In this document: piece after piece, positions 17,730 to 26,630 of the stretch
Layout of the letters: every line of letters starts with the position of its first letter
Position numbering within the stretch: position 1 is the first letter of the stretch
From: Ascidiaceihabitans sp.
GTDB lineage: Bacteria > Pseudomonadota > Alphaproteobacteria > Rhodobacterales > Rhodobacteraceae
Direction: 5' to 3'
Length of the DNA stretch: 64,000 bases
NCBI GenBank assembly: GCA_029251465.1
Contig: JAQXDI010000087.1
Location: 1-64,000 of the forward strand
Notes under the pieces: generated by a model
Databases searched by the model: none
The model's input: only the letters and a program-made list of their open reading frames with translations
Told to the model about the DNA's origin: nothing
Made by a program: the position numbers and the translations under genes

Positions 17730-18899
17730 TTAGGCGTCCCAGGTGTAGTGTTTGATAAAGGCGCGATCAGGTTCGACCCCGATTCCGGGGGCGGTTGGTA
17801 TGGCGACGCGGCCATTGTTGGCTTTGACTTGGGCTTGGATATCGAGCGGTTCTTGCAGCAATTCATCGCGGAATTTGTTGTCGGTTGTGTCGAATTCCAA
17901 CATCGGTTCCCAAGGGTGCAAACCACCGGGCAAGGGCGGCATTGCACCCAGCAATTGCAGGTTTGTTGCCACGGCAATAGCGCTGCCCCAAACGTGATTG
18001 ATGACAGGCGTGAAATGGGCGTGACACAGGGCGAGCACGCGCAGGTATTCGCTGATGCCGCCCAGCGCGCAAACCTCTGGCTGAGCGATATCCAGACCGC
18101 GATTTTCCAGGATAGCACGCCAACCCCAGCGGTTAAATTCAGCCTCGCCGCCAGAAATGTTGACCTTGAGTCCGGCGCGCAATTCGCGGTAGCCATCTAG
18201 GTCTTCGGGCGCGATAGGCTCTTCGAACCAGTAAGCGTCGAGCTCTTCTAACGCGCGCCCTACATAGAACGCATCCGACGTGGTGTAGGCGTGGTTCGCA
18301 TCGACCATGAATTTGAAATCGTCACCGACGCCGCGGCGCACAGCCTCGCACAGGGTGACATCAGGTGTGGGGCCGAACCCAACCTTCATCTTGGTCGCGA
18401 CAAATCCCACATCTTTGATCGCGGCGGCCTCATCTACAAACCGGGTGGCCAGCGCCTCGACCGGCTCATCCCGCAGCATCATACCGTAGCCATAACAGGG
18501 CACCGACGTGCGATGCGCACCACCGATCAGCTTGTGAATGGGTTGGCCCGTGACCTTGCCCGCGATATCCCAAAGCGCGATATCAACACCGGACAAGGAT
18601 TGCAGCGGCATCCCCTTTTGGCCGTGATCACGCATGAGGTTGTAAACTTTGTGCCAAATCACATCGCGGTCCATCGGGTCTAGCCCCAAGACCATCGGTT
18701 GGATCACCTTTTCGACGATGCTTTTGTTGGCCAGCGCAATGTTGCCCGGACCAAAACACTCACCCCACCCGGTGATGCCCTCATCGGTTTCGACTTCGAC
18801 CAAATGGGCCGTGCGTTGCGCATAATATTGCTGCGAATAGCCCAACGGCTCGGGCATGTCATACTGCAATACATGGCTGGTGATGCGGGTGATTTTCAT
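17730..18899 (-). CDS. Enolase-superfamily enzyme (mandelate racemase/muconate lactonizing family), cycloisomerase-like
   Basis: A 389-residue sugar-acid enzyme. Residues K170-x-K172 (TKMKVG), metal ligands D200 (MVDANHAY), E226 (WFEEP) and E252 (GGEAE), and H302 in INHVWGSA are visible. The HVWG motif and AQPEVCALGG resemble galactarolactone cycloisomerase and 3,6-anhydrogalactonate cycloisomerase, not mandelate racemase, which has an Asp where this has Glu. That functional link is from memory of the families and is not proven. It is placed between dctP and dctQM, so its substrate is probably what the TRAP system imports. Confidence 0.86.
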   Translation of the reverse strand: MKITRITSHVLQYDMPEPLGYSQQYYAQRTAHLVEVETDEGITGWGECFGPGNIALANKSIVEKVIQPMVLGLDPMDRDVIWHKVYNLMRDHGQKGMPLQSLSGVDIALWDIAGKVTGQPIHKLIGGAHRTSVPCYGYGMMLRDEPVEALATRFVDEAAAIKDVGFVATKMKVGFGPTPDVTLCEAVRRGVGDDFKFMVDANHAYTTSDAFYVGRALEELDAYWFEEPIAPEDLDGYRELRAGLKVNISGGEAEFNRWGWRAILENRGLDIAQPEVCALGGISEYLRVLALCHAHFTPVINHVWGSAIAVATNLQLLGAMPPLPGGLHPWEPMLEFDTTDNKFRDELLQEPLDIQAQVKANNGRVAIPTAPGIGVEPDRAFIKHYTWDA

Positions 18900-18926
18900 T
18901 GGGTTTTCAGATGTGTGAGGAAGAAA

Positions 18927-18954
18927 CGGCAGGGCCTTTTGCAAAGCCCTGCCG
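18927..18954 (-). terminator. Intercistronic hairpin after dctP (attenuator-like)
   Basis: A 9-base perfect stem (CGGCAGGGC at 18927-18935 with GCCCTGCCG at 18946-18954) and a 10-base loop lie between the dctP stop and the next start. On the minus strand it is followed by TTTCTTCC. Such hairpins commonly keep the binding-protein transcript more abundant than the downstream permease genes. Confidence 0.6.
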
Positions 18955-18980
18955 CGACGTTCAAATGTCCAAGAGAGGAC

Positions 18981-20003
18981 TTATTTCATTGCGCCCATGT
19001 CTCTCAGGAACGCGATGTGGCTTTCCAAAAGCGCTTTGGCTTCGGGTGTGGTTGCGAACTCTGTCCAGCCTTTTTGAACTGCGTCACGGTAAACTTGCAG
19101 ATCTTCTGGCGTCCATTCGTACAGGTTTACACCCTTGGCACGCAGGTCTTTCGCTGTTTGGGCGTTTTGGACTTCGTTCTTGGTTGCGTTGTGCAGCGCG
19201 AGGCTGTCCATCGCGACTTCCATGATTTTGCGGTGGTGCGCAGGCATCGCACCCCAGATGTCTTTGCGGCACGCGAGGTGATCCGCTGGCATAGAGTGGA
19301 AACCAGGAAAGTTGGTGTGCTCTGCGATGTCATACAGACCCAAACCGACGTTGTTGGTCAGGTTTGCCGCGTCGGCACCGTCGATGATGCCGGTTTCAAG
19401 CGCTGTAAAGATTTCGTTGAAATCCATAACGATTGGCGAGGCACCAAGGTTTGCGAATACTTTTGTCGCAAGGCCGGGGGGAGAGCGGAATTTCCAGTCT
19501 TTGAAATCACCAACCGAGCGGATCGGTTTGGTCGACGCCAGTGATTCCGGGCCCGGGATCCACCAACCGATGAATTCCATGTCATAGCCGTTGTACAAGC
19601 CGTTCAGTGCCGCGCGGCCATCGCCATGCAGCAACCAAGCCATCTGTTGGTACGGGTTCTGATAACCACCCATCAAATCACCCGCAAATTGGAACGCCGG
19701 GTTTTTACCCGTTTGATACGCACCGCCGGTCATGTCGCAGTCCAGAATTCCTGTGGCCGCTGCGTCAAACGTTTCAACCGATTTCACGACGGAAGAGGAA
19801 TAGAACATTTCGATCTGAATTTCGCCGTTGGACATCTCTTGGATGTCATTGACGTATTTCGCAGCCAACTGACCCGACAGTGTTTCAGGGGAAAAGTGTG
19901 TTTGGATCCGCAGTTTTGTTGTGGCGTGACCATCGGCCATCGCACCTGTTGCAGCCATTGCCGCAGCGACGGCAACTGTAGCCGCTGTTTTCATAAATTT
20001 CAT
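18981..20003 (-). CDS. TRAP transporter substrate-binding protein (DctP family)
   Basis: The periplasmic solute receptor of the DctPQM system below it. At 340 residues it has a Sec signal peptide (MKFMKTAATVAVAAAMAATGAMA, cleavage after the AMA) and the DctP fold; a conserved arginine region is seen in DWKFRSPPGLATKVF, and FNEIFTALETGIIDGAD is the hallmark of the family. The ATG at 20003 follows GGGAGGA; the frame remains open 45 bases upstream. First gene of the 11-kb catabolic operon, divergent from the GntR regulator. Confidence 0.94.
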   Translation of the reverse strand: MKFMKTAATVAVAAAMAATGAMADGHATTKLRIQTHFSPETLSGQLAAKYVNDIQEMSNGEIQIEMFYSSSVVKSVETFDAAATGILDCDMTGGAYQTGKNPAFQFAGDLMGGYQNPYQQMAWLLHGDGRAALNGLYNGYDMEFIGWWIPGPESLASTKPIRSVGDFKDWKFRSPPGLATKVFANLGASPIVMDFNEIFTALETGIIDGADAANLTNNVGLGLYDIAEHTNFPGFHSMPADHLACRKDIWGAMPAHHRKIMEVAMDSLALHNATKNEVQNAQTAKDLRAKGVNLYEWTPEDLQVYRDAVQKGWTEFATTPEAKALLESHIAFLRDMGAMK

Positions 20004-20123
20004 ATTGTCCTCCCAGACGTGAAGCGTTGCAAAGTTTCGCGAAGCCATTGGCTCCGTCCGTGATACGCTGACCCAAGGTTATGTTGGGAATTCGAGTCTC
20101 ACAAGAAAAATAGTAAATTTTCA

Positions 20124-20158
20124 ATAATTTTGATATTTTAGCATAATTTCAAAATTAT
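20124..20158. promoter_or_regulatory. Inverted repeat in the dctP/GntR divergent promoter
   Basis: Perfect 10-base arms ATAATTTTGA (20124-20133) and TCAAAATTAT (20149-20158) are separated by 15 bases in a strikingly AT-rich stretch. This 203-base region separates the regulator from the operon, so the repeat is a candidate operator for the GntR protein or part of the promoter. Binding is inferred only. Confidence 0.4.
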
Positions 20159-20206
20159 CGTGATATACAACGGCAGCTAAAATCTGCAACGGACGCATAG
20201 CCAATC

Positions 20207-20857
20207 ATGACCCAAGACAAAGACATTTACGAAGCCTTGCGGAACCGCCTGATTTCGAACGGGTTTCTGCATGGCACAAAACTGCGCGCAGAATACTTGC
20301 GAAACGAACTGGGTTGCTCGGCCAGCACCGTGCGCGAAGCGTTGTTTCGCCTGTCTACCGTCGGTCTGGTCAATTTCCAAGAACAGCGTGGTTTTCGGGT
20401 TCCGGAACGTCAGGCACCGCTGTTAATCGAACTGACACACATGCGCGTGCTGCTCGAAGGCGAAGGCACGGTTTTGTCCATTCGCAATGGCGGCGTGGCG
20501 TGGGAAGCCCGCCTTACAGCCGCCCACCACCAGCTAAGTCACATCGAAAAACGCATTCAAGCCACCGATGATCAAGAGCCGCTTGTCGGTCTGTGGTTCG
20601 CGTCCGAACAAGAATTCCACCAAACCCTGATTTCAGCCTGCCAGTCCGAGACGCTGAAGGAAATGCATAGCTTGGTCTACGCCCGTTTCCGCCAACAGCT
20701 GATGGTCGCGGATCGAAACTTTAGCTTCATCTCGGAAAACATCGAACACCATTTTGAGATCATGACAGCAGCGCTAGCCGGGGACGAAACCCTTACCCGC
20801 CAGAAAATTCACGACCATTTGGCGCGGCATCTGACGGGTGACACGTTGCTGGCGTAG
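20207..20857 (+). CDS. GntR family transcriptional regulator (FCD/FadR-type)
   Basis: A 216-residue regulator with an N-terminal winged helix (EYLRNELGCSASTVREALFRL, positions about 26-46) and a C-terminal all-helical FCD ligand domain. Likely metal-binding histidines are in EFHQTLI, EHHFEIM and HLARHL. FCD regulators usually bind sugar acids or other carboxylates. Divergent orientation from dctP suggests it controls the TRAP/uronate operon and itself. A terminator-like hairpin follows. Confidence 0.9.
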   Translation: MTQDKDIYEALRNRLISNGFLHGTKLRAEYLRNELGCSASTVREALFRLSTVGLVNFQEQRGFRVPERQAPLLIELTHMRVLLEGEGTVLSIRNGGVAWEARLTAAHHQLSHIEKRIQATDDQEPLVGLWFASEQEFHQTLISACQSETLKEMHSLVYARFRQQLMVADRNFSFISENIEHHFEIMTAALAGDETLTRQKIHDHLARHLTGDTLLA

Positions 20858-20863
20858 TCAATT

Positions 20864-20896
20864 GCGTGGCCGAACAGAAAATTCCGCTGGCCACGC
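20864..20896. terminator. Bidirectional terminator between GntR gene and the interrupted gene
   Basis: GCGTGGCC (20864-20871) pairs with GGCCACGC (20889-20896) around a 17-base loop in which GAA and TTC can also pair. On the plus strand it is followed by GTTTTGTC. It lies between two converging genes (stops at 20857 and 20903), so it can serve both. Confidence 0.6.
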
Positions 20897-20902
20897 GTTT
20901 TG

Positions 20903-21883
20903 TCACAAATGGCTTTTGATAAAGCTGGTGATTTTCTTGATCTCTTGGTCTTCCAGCGATTGCACAACACTAAACGGCGAGCCATCAAAATAGCGCGCCG
21001 CGGTGCCTTCACCATCAGGGCTGCCGTGATCCGCATCAATGGACTGGCGCCATTTTTCTGCATGCGCCGCCCATTCCTCTTGATCGACCAGTTCCGGCTG
21101 ATTGAACCAAACATTCCACGTCAGCGTATTGCCTTGTTTCAACATGTTGCCAGCACCTAGGTTGAACACCTCCAGAACCAACTCGTTGAACTTGTCGACT
21201 GTGCTATCACCGGTCGGTTTGATCGGTCCAATTTCGACAGCCAGATTGCCAACAGACCATGCGCCATCGTCCTCGTGTTTGGCAAAATCAGGGATCGGGA
21301 ACGTTTTGCTTTGCCCTTTGAGCAGCGGAAAGATCGGCTGATCAGGCTGGCCGGGGCGAAACGTCGTGACTTCGATCGCGTGTTCTTTGCTGGACGGAAA
21401 CGCGTGGCTCGAGTGCTTGAAGATTTCCCAAAACACCTTGTACAACGTCTTTTGCTTGGCGCTTGGCACCCAAATTTTGCCGGTCACTTCCATGTCTGCG
21501 GCCAATGTAAGGTCGGTTTCGTTGGCCCAACCGCGCTGGCCGGTCACCGTCACTTCGAAGTTCAGACAACCGATTGCCGGCGAACACACGCCCTGTTGCG
21601 GGCAGATGATCGAATAAACGCGACCTTCATCCGTGTAACCAAGCCGCGAAATATTGGGGGCAAACATCTGATAGGCGCGCTTGGGATCCGCCGCGCCCGG
21701 TTCGGTTTCCCAGCTAAATTCAGGCTACAACACGGCCTGTTGGCGCTGCAATTTGTCGATGTTGTCCAAGTTGCCGAGCATATCGAGCGAAGTCAGATTT
21801 GGATCAGGAAAAGCGAAATCTGGGTTGGATTGCTCAAAACCACCGACCCAGCCGGCCGGAATTGGAGGAGTTTGATCAGGCAT
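20903..21883 (-). pseudogene. Unknown protein gene interrupted by an in-frame TAG
   Basis: One reading frame runs from ATG 21883 (AGGA 9 bases upstream) to the stop at 20903, which would be a 326-residue product, but codon 53 is TAG (21725-21727). The sequence before it (MPDQTPPIPAGWVGGFEQ...) and after it (PEFSWETEPG, then a long ordered region) reads as a single soluble protein. Without readthrough only a 52-residue peptide or a product from the ATG at 21667 (254 residues, no clear ribosome site) could be made. The remaining part has three close cysteines in IICPQQGVCSPAIGC. I do not recognise the family. A CAG to TAG change is the simplest explanation. Confidence 0.65.
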
Positions 21884-22009
21884 AACAAATGTCCTTTGAT
21901 TTAAATAAATGTCTAAGAATCAGAAATGGATCGAAAGCGCGTCCGAAAATACGAACCGCCTCCAAAGATTGCCCTTTAAAGTAGAAATCGTCCAGTTTTA
22001 ATTCTGACG

Positions 22010-22978
22010 CTAGCTCTGACCCAGATCGTCCTGCATGTAGACCTCGATGATCTCATCAAAGCTTTGCTCGGCGACAAAACCCAGCGAAATTGCGCGCTGC
22101 GGGTCAAAATTACGCGGCCAGCCTTCGACAATTTTCATGATCATCTCGTCAGGTTGGGGCTTAATCAGATCAACGGCACTTTGCCCTGCCAAACGCCGCA
22201 TTGCCTCGATCTGCTCAGCGACTGTGCAGCTGAAACCTGGCAAATTCAGCGCGCGCCGACCCTCTAGCTTTGCGGTATCCAGTGTCGCCGCGTGGGTCAA
22301 AAACGTAGCCGCCGTGCGCGGACTTGCATGCCAATGACGCACGGTGTCCGCGACCGGCAAAATTGCTTCGACCCCATTCAGCGGTTCCCGAATGATCCCC
22401 GAAAAGAACGAAGACGCCGCAGCATTCGCCTTGCCCGGTCGCACACAAATTGTTGGTAGCCTTAGGGACAATCCGTCGATGAACCCCTTGCGACTAAAAT
22501 CATTGACCATCAATTCGCAGGCCGCCTTTTGTGCGCCGTAACTGGTCTGGGGTGCGGATAGAAATTCATCGTCGATCTTATCGGGATAGGGACCGCCAAA
22601 AACAGCGATAGATGATGTGAACACCAAACGCGGGCGATAGGTGCCGCCGGACCCGTCATGTTCGTCCTTCAGCGCATTCAACAAATGCCACATCGACATC
22701 ATGTTGACGTCCCAACCCAGATCGAATTCCGCCTCGGCTTGGCCCGACACAATCGCTGCAAGATGAAAGATCACGTCCGGGCGGGTGGCAGCCAAACTTT
22801 GCGCCGTTGCAGGGTCAGACACGCTGCCGGTCACACATTTTGCAGGTACGCCACCCGGCGGAAACGCAATGTCGAACAGCGTCAGATCGACTGCTGGAAA
22901 AATATCGTTTTCAGAAATACGGCGCGCCAGCTTTTGGCCAATCATACCGCCGCCGCCAAGGATCAGAATTTTGGTCAT
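22010..22978 (-). CDS. denD: NAD-dependent epimerase/dehydratase, D-erythronate dehydrogenase-like
   Basis: A 322-residue extended short-chain dehydrogenase. ILGGGGMIGQKLA is the nucleotide loop, and the catalytic residues are in FTSSIAVFG and SYGAQKAACE (YxxxK). Closest in character to DenD, which oxidises D-erythronate at C2 in the erythronate pathway. It overlaps the upstream LtnD-like gene by 4 bases, supporting a shared four-carbon sugar acid role. The kinase and isomerase that normally complete that pathway are absent here, so a different substrate is possible. Confidence 0.78.
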   Translation of the reverse strand: MTKILILGGGGMIGQKLARRISENDIFPAVDLTLFDIAFPPGGVPAKCVTGSVSDPATAQSLAATRPDVIFHLAAIVSGQAEAEFDLGWDVNMMSMWHLLNALKDEHDGSGGTYRPRLVFTSSIAVFGGPYPDKIDDEFLSAPQTSYGAQKAACELMVNDFSRKGFIDGLSLRLPTICVRPGKANAAASSFFSGIIREPLNGVEAILPVADTVRHWHASPRTAATFLTHAATLDTAKLEGRRALNLPGFSCTVAEQIEAMRRLAGQSAVDLIKPQPDEMIMKIVEGWPRNFDPQRAISLGFVAEQSFDEIIEVYMQDDLGQS

Positions 22979-23862
22979 GTTGTCATCCCATTGCGTTTTT
23001 TCAGCTCCAGATACAGTCCAGAATGATCGCGATCCGCACCATCCATTTCTTCGATAAAGTGTTCAAACCGATCCCGGACCGCTTGCGTGGATGGCAACGA
23101 CAAGCCCAACGCCGTCGCTTCGGCCAACGTGTTATCAAGGTCTTTGAGCTGGAATTTCGACAAGCCGCCGGGGTCAAAATTACCAGTCGTCATCCGTTCT
23201 CCGTGCTGTTGCAAAATCACGCTGTCGGCAAAACCACCTTTTAGCGCGGCGCGCACTGCGGTGGGATCAGCGCCGCCTTGTTCCACCAACAACATAGCCT
23301 CGGCAACGGCCCCGATGGTTACGGCAACGATGGTCTGATTGGCAAGTTTCGACAGCTGCCCAGCGCCGGACGGACCGACATGCACGGCGCGTCCCATGGC
23401 CTCAAATACCGGCTTTGCCAATTCGAACGTCCCAGCGGAACCGCCGGCCATAATCGCAAGGCTTGCCCCTTCGGCACCCTTGGTCCCGCCCGACACAGGC
23501 GCGTCCAGATGCGCGACACCAAGGGTCGCTAAATCTGCGCATTGCGCGCGGGCATGTTCAGGCTTGGCGCTGGACATATCCAGCCAAATCATGCCCGCCT
23601 GCAACGCATCGCGCACGGATGGATCTGCGATCAATTCAGCCGTCGCAAAACCGTCGGACAGCATTGTGATAATCACCTCTGTTCCAGCAATCGCATCCGC
23701 CGGAGTTGTTGCCCAAATCGCGCCATCCGCCACCAGCCCATCCGCCCGTGCGCGGGTGCGGTTCCACACCGTCATCTGATGCCCGGCCGCCATCAAGTTT
23801 CGCGCCATCGGCACGCCCATCAGGCCCGTTCCTATCAATGTGATCTTGCGTGCATCCGCCAT
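22975..23862 (-). CDS. NAD(P)-dependent beta-hydroxyacid dehydrogenase, L-threonate dehydrogenase/GarR-like
   Basis: A 295-residue dehydrogenase with LIGTGLMGVPMARNL at the cofactor site, DAPVSGGTKGAEG in the substrate region and GAGQLSKLANQ with the catalytic lysine. Family members include L-threonate dehydrogenase (LtnD), tartronate semialdehyde reductase and 3-hydroxyisobutyrate dehydrogenase. Coupling to the DenD-like gene favours threonate/erythronate-type acids. MADARKIT at 23862 is taken as start; an ATG 12 bases upstream (23874) is also possible. Confidence 0.82.
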   Translation of the reverse strand: MADARKITLIGTGLMGVPMARNLMAAGHQMTVWNRTRARADGLVADGAIWATTPADAIAGTEVIITMLSDGFATAELIADPSVRDALQAGMIWLDMSSAKPEHARAQCADLATLGVAHLDAPVSGGTKGAEGASLAIMAGGSAGTFELAKPVFEAMGRAVHVGPSGAGQLSKLANQTIVAVTIGAVAEAMLLVEQGGADPTAVRAALKGGFADSVILQQHGERMTTGNFDPGGLSKFQLKDLDNTLAEATALGLSLPSTQAVRDRFEHFIEEMDGADRDHSGLYLELKKRNGMTT

Positions 23863-23911
23863 GTTCGCGCCCATCCTGAGAAGTTGATCAAAGCCTGTAG
23901 TCAAAGCCGTT

Positions 23912-23976
23912 TGTCTGACATACGCTAACGTAAACCTGCGAAGGAGCCAGCCCATAGGCTGCTATTTTTCGCGAAA
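23912..23976. promoter_or_regulatory. Palindromes in the divergent region before the SDR operon
   Basis: Two short symmetric sites lie between the divergent LtnD-like and SDR genes: TGTCTGACA at 23912-23920, similar in layout to GntR/FadR-type half-sites (GTC-N-GAC), and the perfect palindrome TTTCGCGAAA at 23967-23976. Either could be an operator shared by the two units. No dedicated regulator gene flanks them. Confidence 0.35.
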
Positions 23977-24033
23977 CCACATCCTTTTCATCCGTCATGC
24001 GGGGCGAAGGTACAGCTATGAAAATTGGAAATT

Positions 24034-24798
24034 AGTGTGACTGGAAAAAGACTTAGTGGGAAACGCGCGTTGGTGACAGCGGCCGGTCAAGGGATCGGTC
24101 GGGCCAGTGCATTAGCGATGGCCGCAGAGGGTGCGCAGGTCTATGCAACCGATATAAACATGGATGCGTTATCCTCGATTCGGGATACGAATCACGAAAA
24201 TATTGAAATTTTCGAACTTGATGTGCTGAACGAAGAGAGTGTCCAAGCAGGCGTGCAGCGGGCCAACCCGGACGTTTTGTTCAACTGTGCGGGCTTTGTG
24301 CATCACGGCACAATTCAGGACGCCACGAGCGATGAAATCGACTTTGCTTTTGACCTGAATGTTCGCTCTATGGTGCGCACTATCAAGGCCGCATTACCCG
24401 CCATGATCGAAGGTGGCGGCGGGTCGATTATCAACATGTCCTCGGCCGCCGGATCAGTCATTGGTGCGCCCAACCGGTTCGCATACGGCATGACCAAAGC
24501 GGCCATTGTGGGCCTCACCAAGTCGGTAGCCATCGATTACATCAAGCAAGGCATTCGCTGCAATTGTATCTGCCCCGGCACCGTCGAATCCCCCAGTTGG
24601 AATGACCGGGTCACAGCCCTTGGTGAACAGCTCGGCAGCTACGACGAAGCTTTGGCGCAATTTGTTGCGCGCCAGCCCATGGGCCGCGTCGCAACCGCCG
24701 AAGAAATCGCCGCCCTTGTGGTGTATCTGGCCAGTGATGAATCCGGTTTCACCACAGGTCATCCCCATATCATCGACGGAGGTTGGAGCGGCCAATGA
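24034..24798 (+). CDS. SDR family oxidoreductase, 2-keto-3-deoxy-L-fuconate dehydrogenase-like
   Basis: A classical short-chain dehydrogenase of about 254 residues: [13 protein letters not shown] (cofactor loop), FNCAG, and catalytic S/Y/K in NMSSAAGS and [18 protein letters not shown] and the GFVHHGT segment are close to 2-keto-3-deoxy-L-fuconate (or rhamnonate) 4-dehydrogenases. In the non-phosphorylative deoxysugar pathway it makes the 2,4-diketo acid cleaved by the FAH enzyme two genes downstream. The GTG at 24034 has GGAA 6 bases upstream; a TTG at 24025 is an alternative. It overlaps the dehydratase gene (ATGA). Confidence 0.85.
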   Translation, partial: SVTGKRLSGKRALVTAAGQGIGRASALAMAAEGAQVYATDINMDALSSIRDTNHENIEIFELDVLNEESVQAGVQRANPDVLFNCAGFVHHGTIQDATSDEIDFAFDLNVRSMVRTIKAALPAMIEGGGGSIINMSSAAGSVIGAPNRFAYGMTKAAIVGLTKSVAIDYIKQGIRCNCICPGTVESPSWNDRVTALGEQLGSYDEALAQFVARQPMGRVATAEEIAALVVYLASDESGFTTGHPHIIDGGWSGQ

Positions 24799-26618
24799 CA
24801 AGCAAAATTAGCGTCACACCCAAGGCACGAATTGGCATCGAAGACCTGCGTTCGCGCAAATGGTTCATGAACAAAGATAACCGCGAAATGACCGCGCTGT
24901 ATCTGGAACGCTACCTGAACTACGGGCTGACCCGCGAGGAATTGCAATCGGGCAAGCCAATCATCGGCATCGCGCAAACCGGCAGCGATCTGTCGCCCTG
25001 TAACCGTCACCACATCGAACTGACCAAACGCGTGCGCGACGGCATTATCGCCGCTGGCGGTACGTGCATCGAAGTGCCCGTGCACCCAATTCAGGAAACC
25101 GGCAAGCGCCCGACAGCGATGTTGGATCGCAACCTTGCTTACCTGTCTTTGGTCGAAACCCTGTTCGGCTATCCGTTGGATGGCGTCGTGCTGAACATCG
25201 GTTGTGACAAGACGACGCCGGCCCTTTTGATGGCTGCCGCTACGGTCAACATTCCCGCCATCGCATTGTCCGTCGGGCCAATGCTAAACGGCTGGTGGAA
25301 GGGCGAACGCGCAGGCTCTGGCACCGTGATCTGGAAGGCGCGCGAACTGCTGGCCGCTGGCGAAATTGATGACGACGAATTCATGGATATCGCCGCCGCC
25401 TCTTCCCCATCCGTCGGGTATTGCAACACGATGGGCACGGCCACCACGATGAATTCGCTGGCCGAGGCGTTAGGCATGCAACTGCCCGGTTCCGCCGCCA
25501 TTCCAGCGCCTTACCGCGAACGCGGCCAGATCAGTTACGAGACCGGAAAACGCATCGTCGACATGGTATGGGAAGACCTGCGCCCGACCGACATCATGAC
25601 CCGTGAAGCGTTTGAAAACGCGATCGTCATCAACTCTGCCATCGGCGGGTCGACCAACGCGCCGATCCACCTGAACGGCATCGCGCGCCACCTCGGCGTG
25701 CCGCTGGACAACGACGATTGGCAAGCCGTCGGGCACCACATTCCCTTGCTCGTCAACATGCAACCTGCCGGCAAATATCTGGGCGAAGATTACCAACAAG
25801 CCGGCGGCGTCCCTGCCGTTGTGGGCGAATTGATCGCCGCCGATCTGTTGCCCCATCCCGGTGCGATCACTGCAAACGGGCAAAGCATGGGCGACAATTG
25901 TGGCGCGGCCCGGACCCTGAATGACGACGTGATCAAAACCGCTGCAACCCCGATGAAAGCACACGCAGGGTTCATCAACCTGTCAGGCAATTTGTTCGAA
26001 AGCGCGATCATGAAAACCTCGGTAATTTCCGACGCCTTCCGTGCGACGTATCTGTCAAACCCCGGCGACCCCGAAGCGTTCGAAGGCCGCGCTGTGGTCT
26101 TTGATGGACCCGAAGATTTCCACCACCGTATCGATGATCCAGCCGAGAATATCGACCAAGATTGCGTGCTCTTCATGCGCGGCGCGGGGCCCAAAGGGTA
26201 TCCCGGCGGGGCCGAGGTCGTGAACATGCGCCCACCGTCCTATTTGATCAAAAAAGGGATCGAGGCATTGCCGTGCATCGGGGATGGCCGCCAATCCGGA
26301 ACCTCCGGTTCGCCCTCGATTTTGAACGCGTCACCCGAGGCCGCAGACGGCGGTGGGCTCGCGTTATTGCAAACCGGCGATCGCGTCCGAATTGATCTGG
26401 GCAAACGATCCGCCAACACGCTGGTGCCGCTGGACGAACTGGCAAATCGCGCGCGAACGCTGGCAGCCAACGGCGGCTACGACGCCCCTGCAAACCAAAC
26501 TCCGTGGCAAGAATTGTTCCGCGAAAAGGTCGGACGTTTTGATGAGGGCATGACGCTCAAAGGCTCAACCGAATACCAAGATATCGCACGCACGCACATG
26601 CCACGCGACAACCATTAA
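24795..26618 (+). CDS. IlvD/Edd family dehydratase (sugar-acid dehydratase)
   Basis: A 607-residue Fe-S dehydratase of the aldonate group (arabinonate, xylonate, fuconate or related). The cluster cysteines are seen in [16 protein letters not shown] and [12 protein letters not shown]. Start ATG 24795 overlaps the SDR stop. It would convert a pentonate or 6-deoxyhexonate into a 2-keto-3-deoxy acid, the substrate of the SDR. The branched-chain enzyme IlvD is unlikely because this group is longer and the context is sugar-acid breakdown. Confidence 0.9.
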   Translation: MTSKISVTPKARIGIEDLRSRKWFMNKDNREMTALYLERYLNYGLTREELQSGKPIIGIAQTGSDLSPCNRHHIELTKRVRDGIIAAGGTCIEVPVHPIQETGKRPTAMLDRNLAYLSLVETLFGYPLDGVVLNIGCDKTTPALLMAAATVNIPAIALSVGPMLNGWWKGERAGSGTVIWKARELLAAGEIDDDEFMDIAAASSPSVGYCNTMGTATTMNSLAEALGMQLPGSAAIPAPYRERGQISYETGKRIVDMVWEDLRPTDIMTREAFENAIVINSAIGGSTNAPIHLNGIARHLGVPLDNDDWQAVGHHIPLLVNMQPAGKYLGEDYQQAGGVPAVVGELIAADLLPHPGAITANGQSMGDNCGAARTLNDDVIKTAATPMKAHAGFINLSGNLFESAIMKTSVISDAFRATYLSNPGDPEAFEGRAVVFDGPEDFHHRIDDPAENIDQDCVLFMRGAGPKGYPGGAEVVNMRPPSYLIKKGIEALPCIGDGRQSGTSGSPSILNASPEAADGGGLALLQTGDRVRIDLGKRSANTLVPLDELANRARTLAANGGYDAPANQTPWQELFREKVGRFDEGMTLKGSTEYQDIARTHMPRDNH

Positions 26619-26630
26619 AGGACGAAACAC

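Noticed and set aside
18699-19544. A 281-codon plus-strand frame
   Set aside because: Antisense to dctP and the enolase-superfamily gene; composition typical of a shadow frame.
21725-21727. TAG read as pyrrolysine
   Set aside because: Pyrrolysine machinery is not known in this bacterial group, no tRNA(Pyl) or pylS is visible, and CAG to TAG mutation is simpler.
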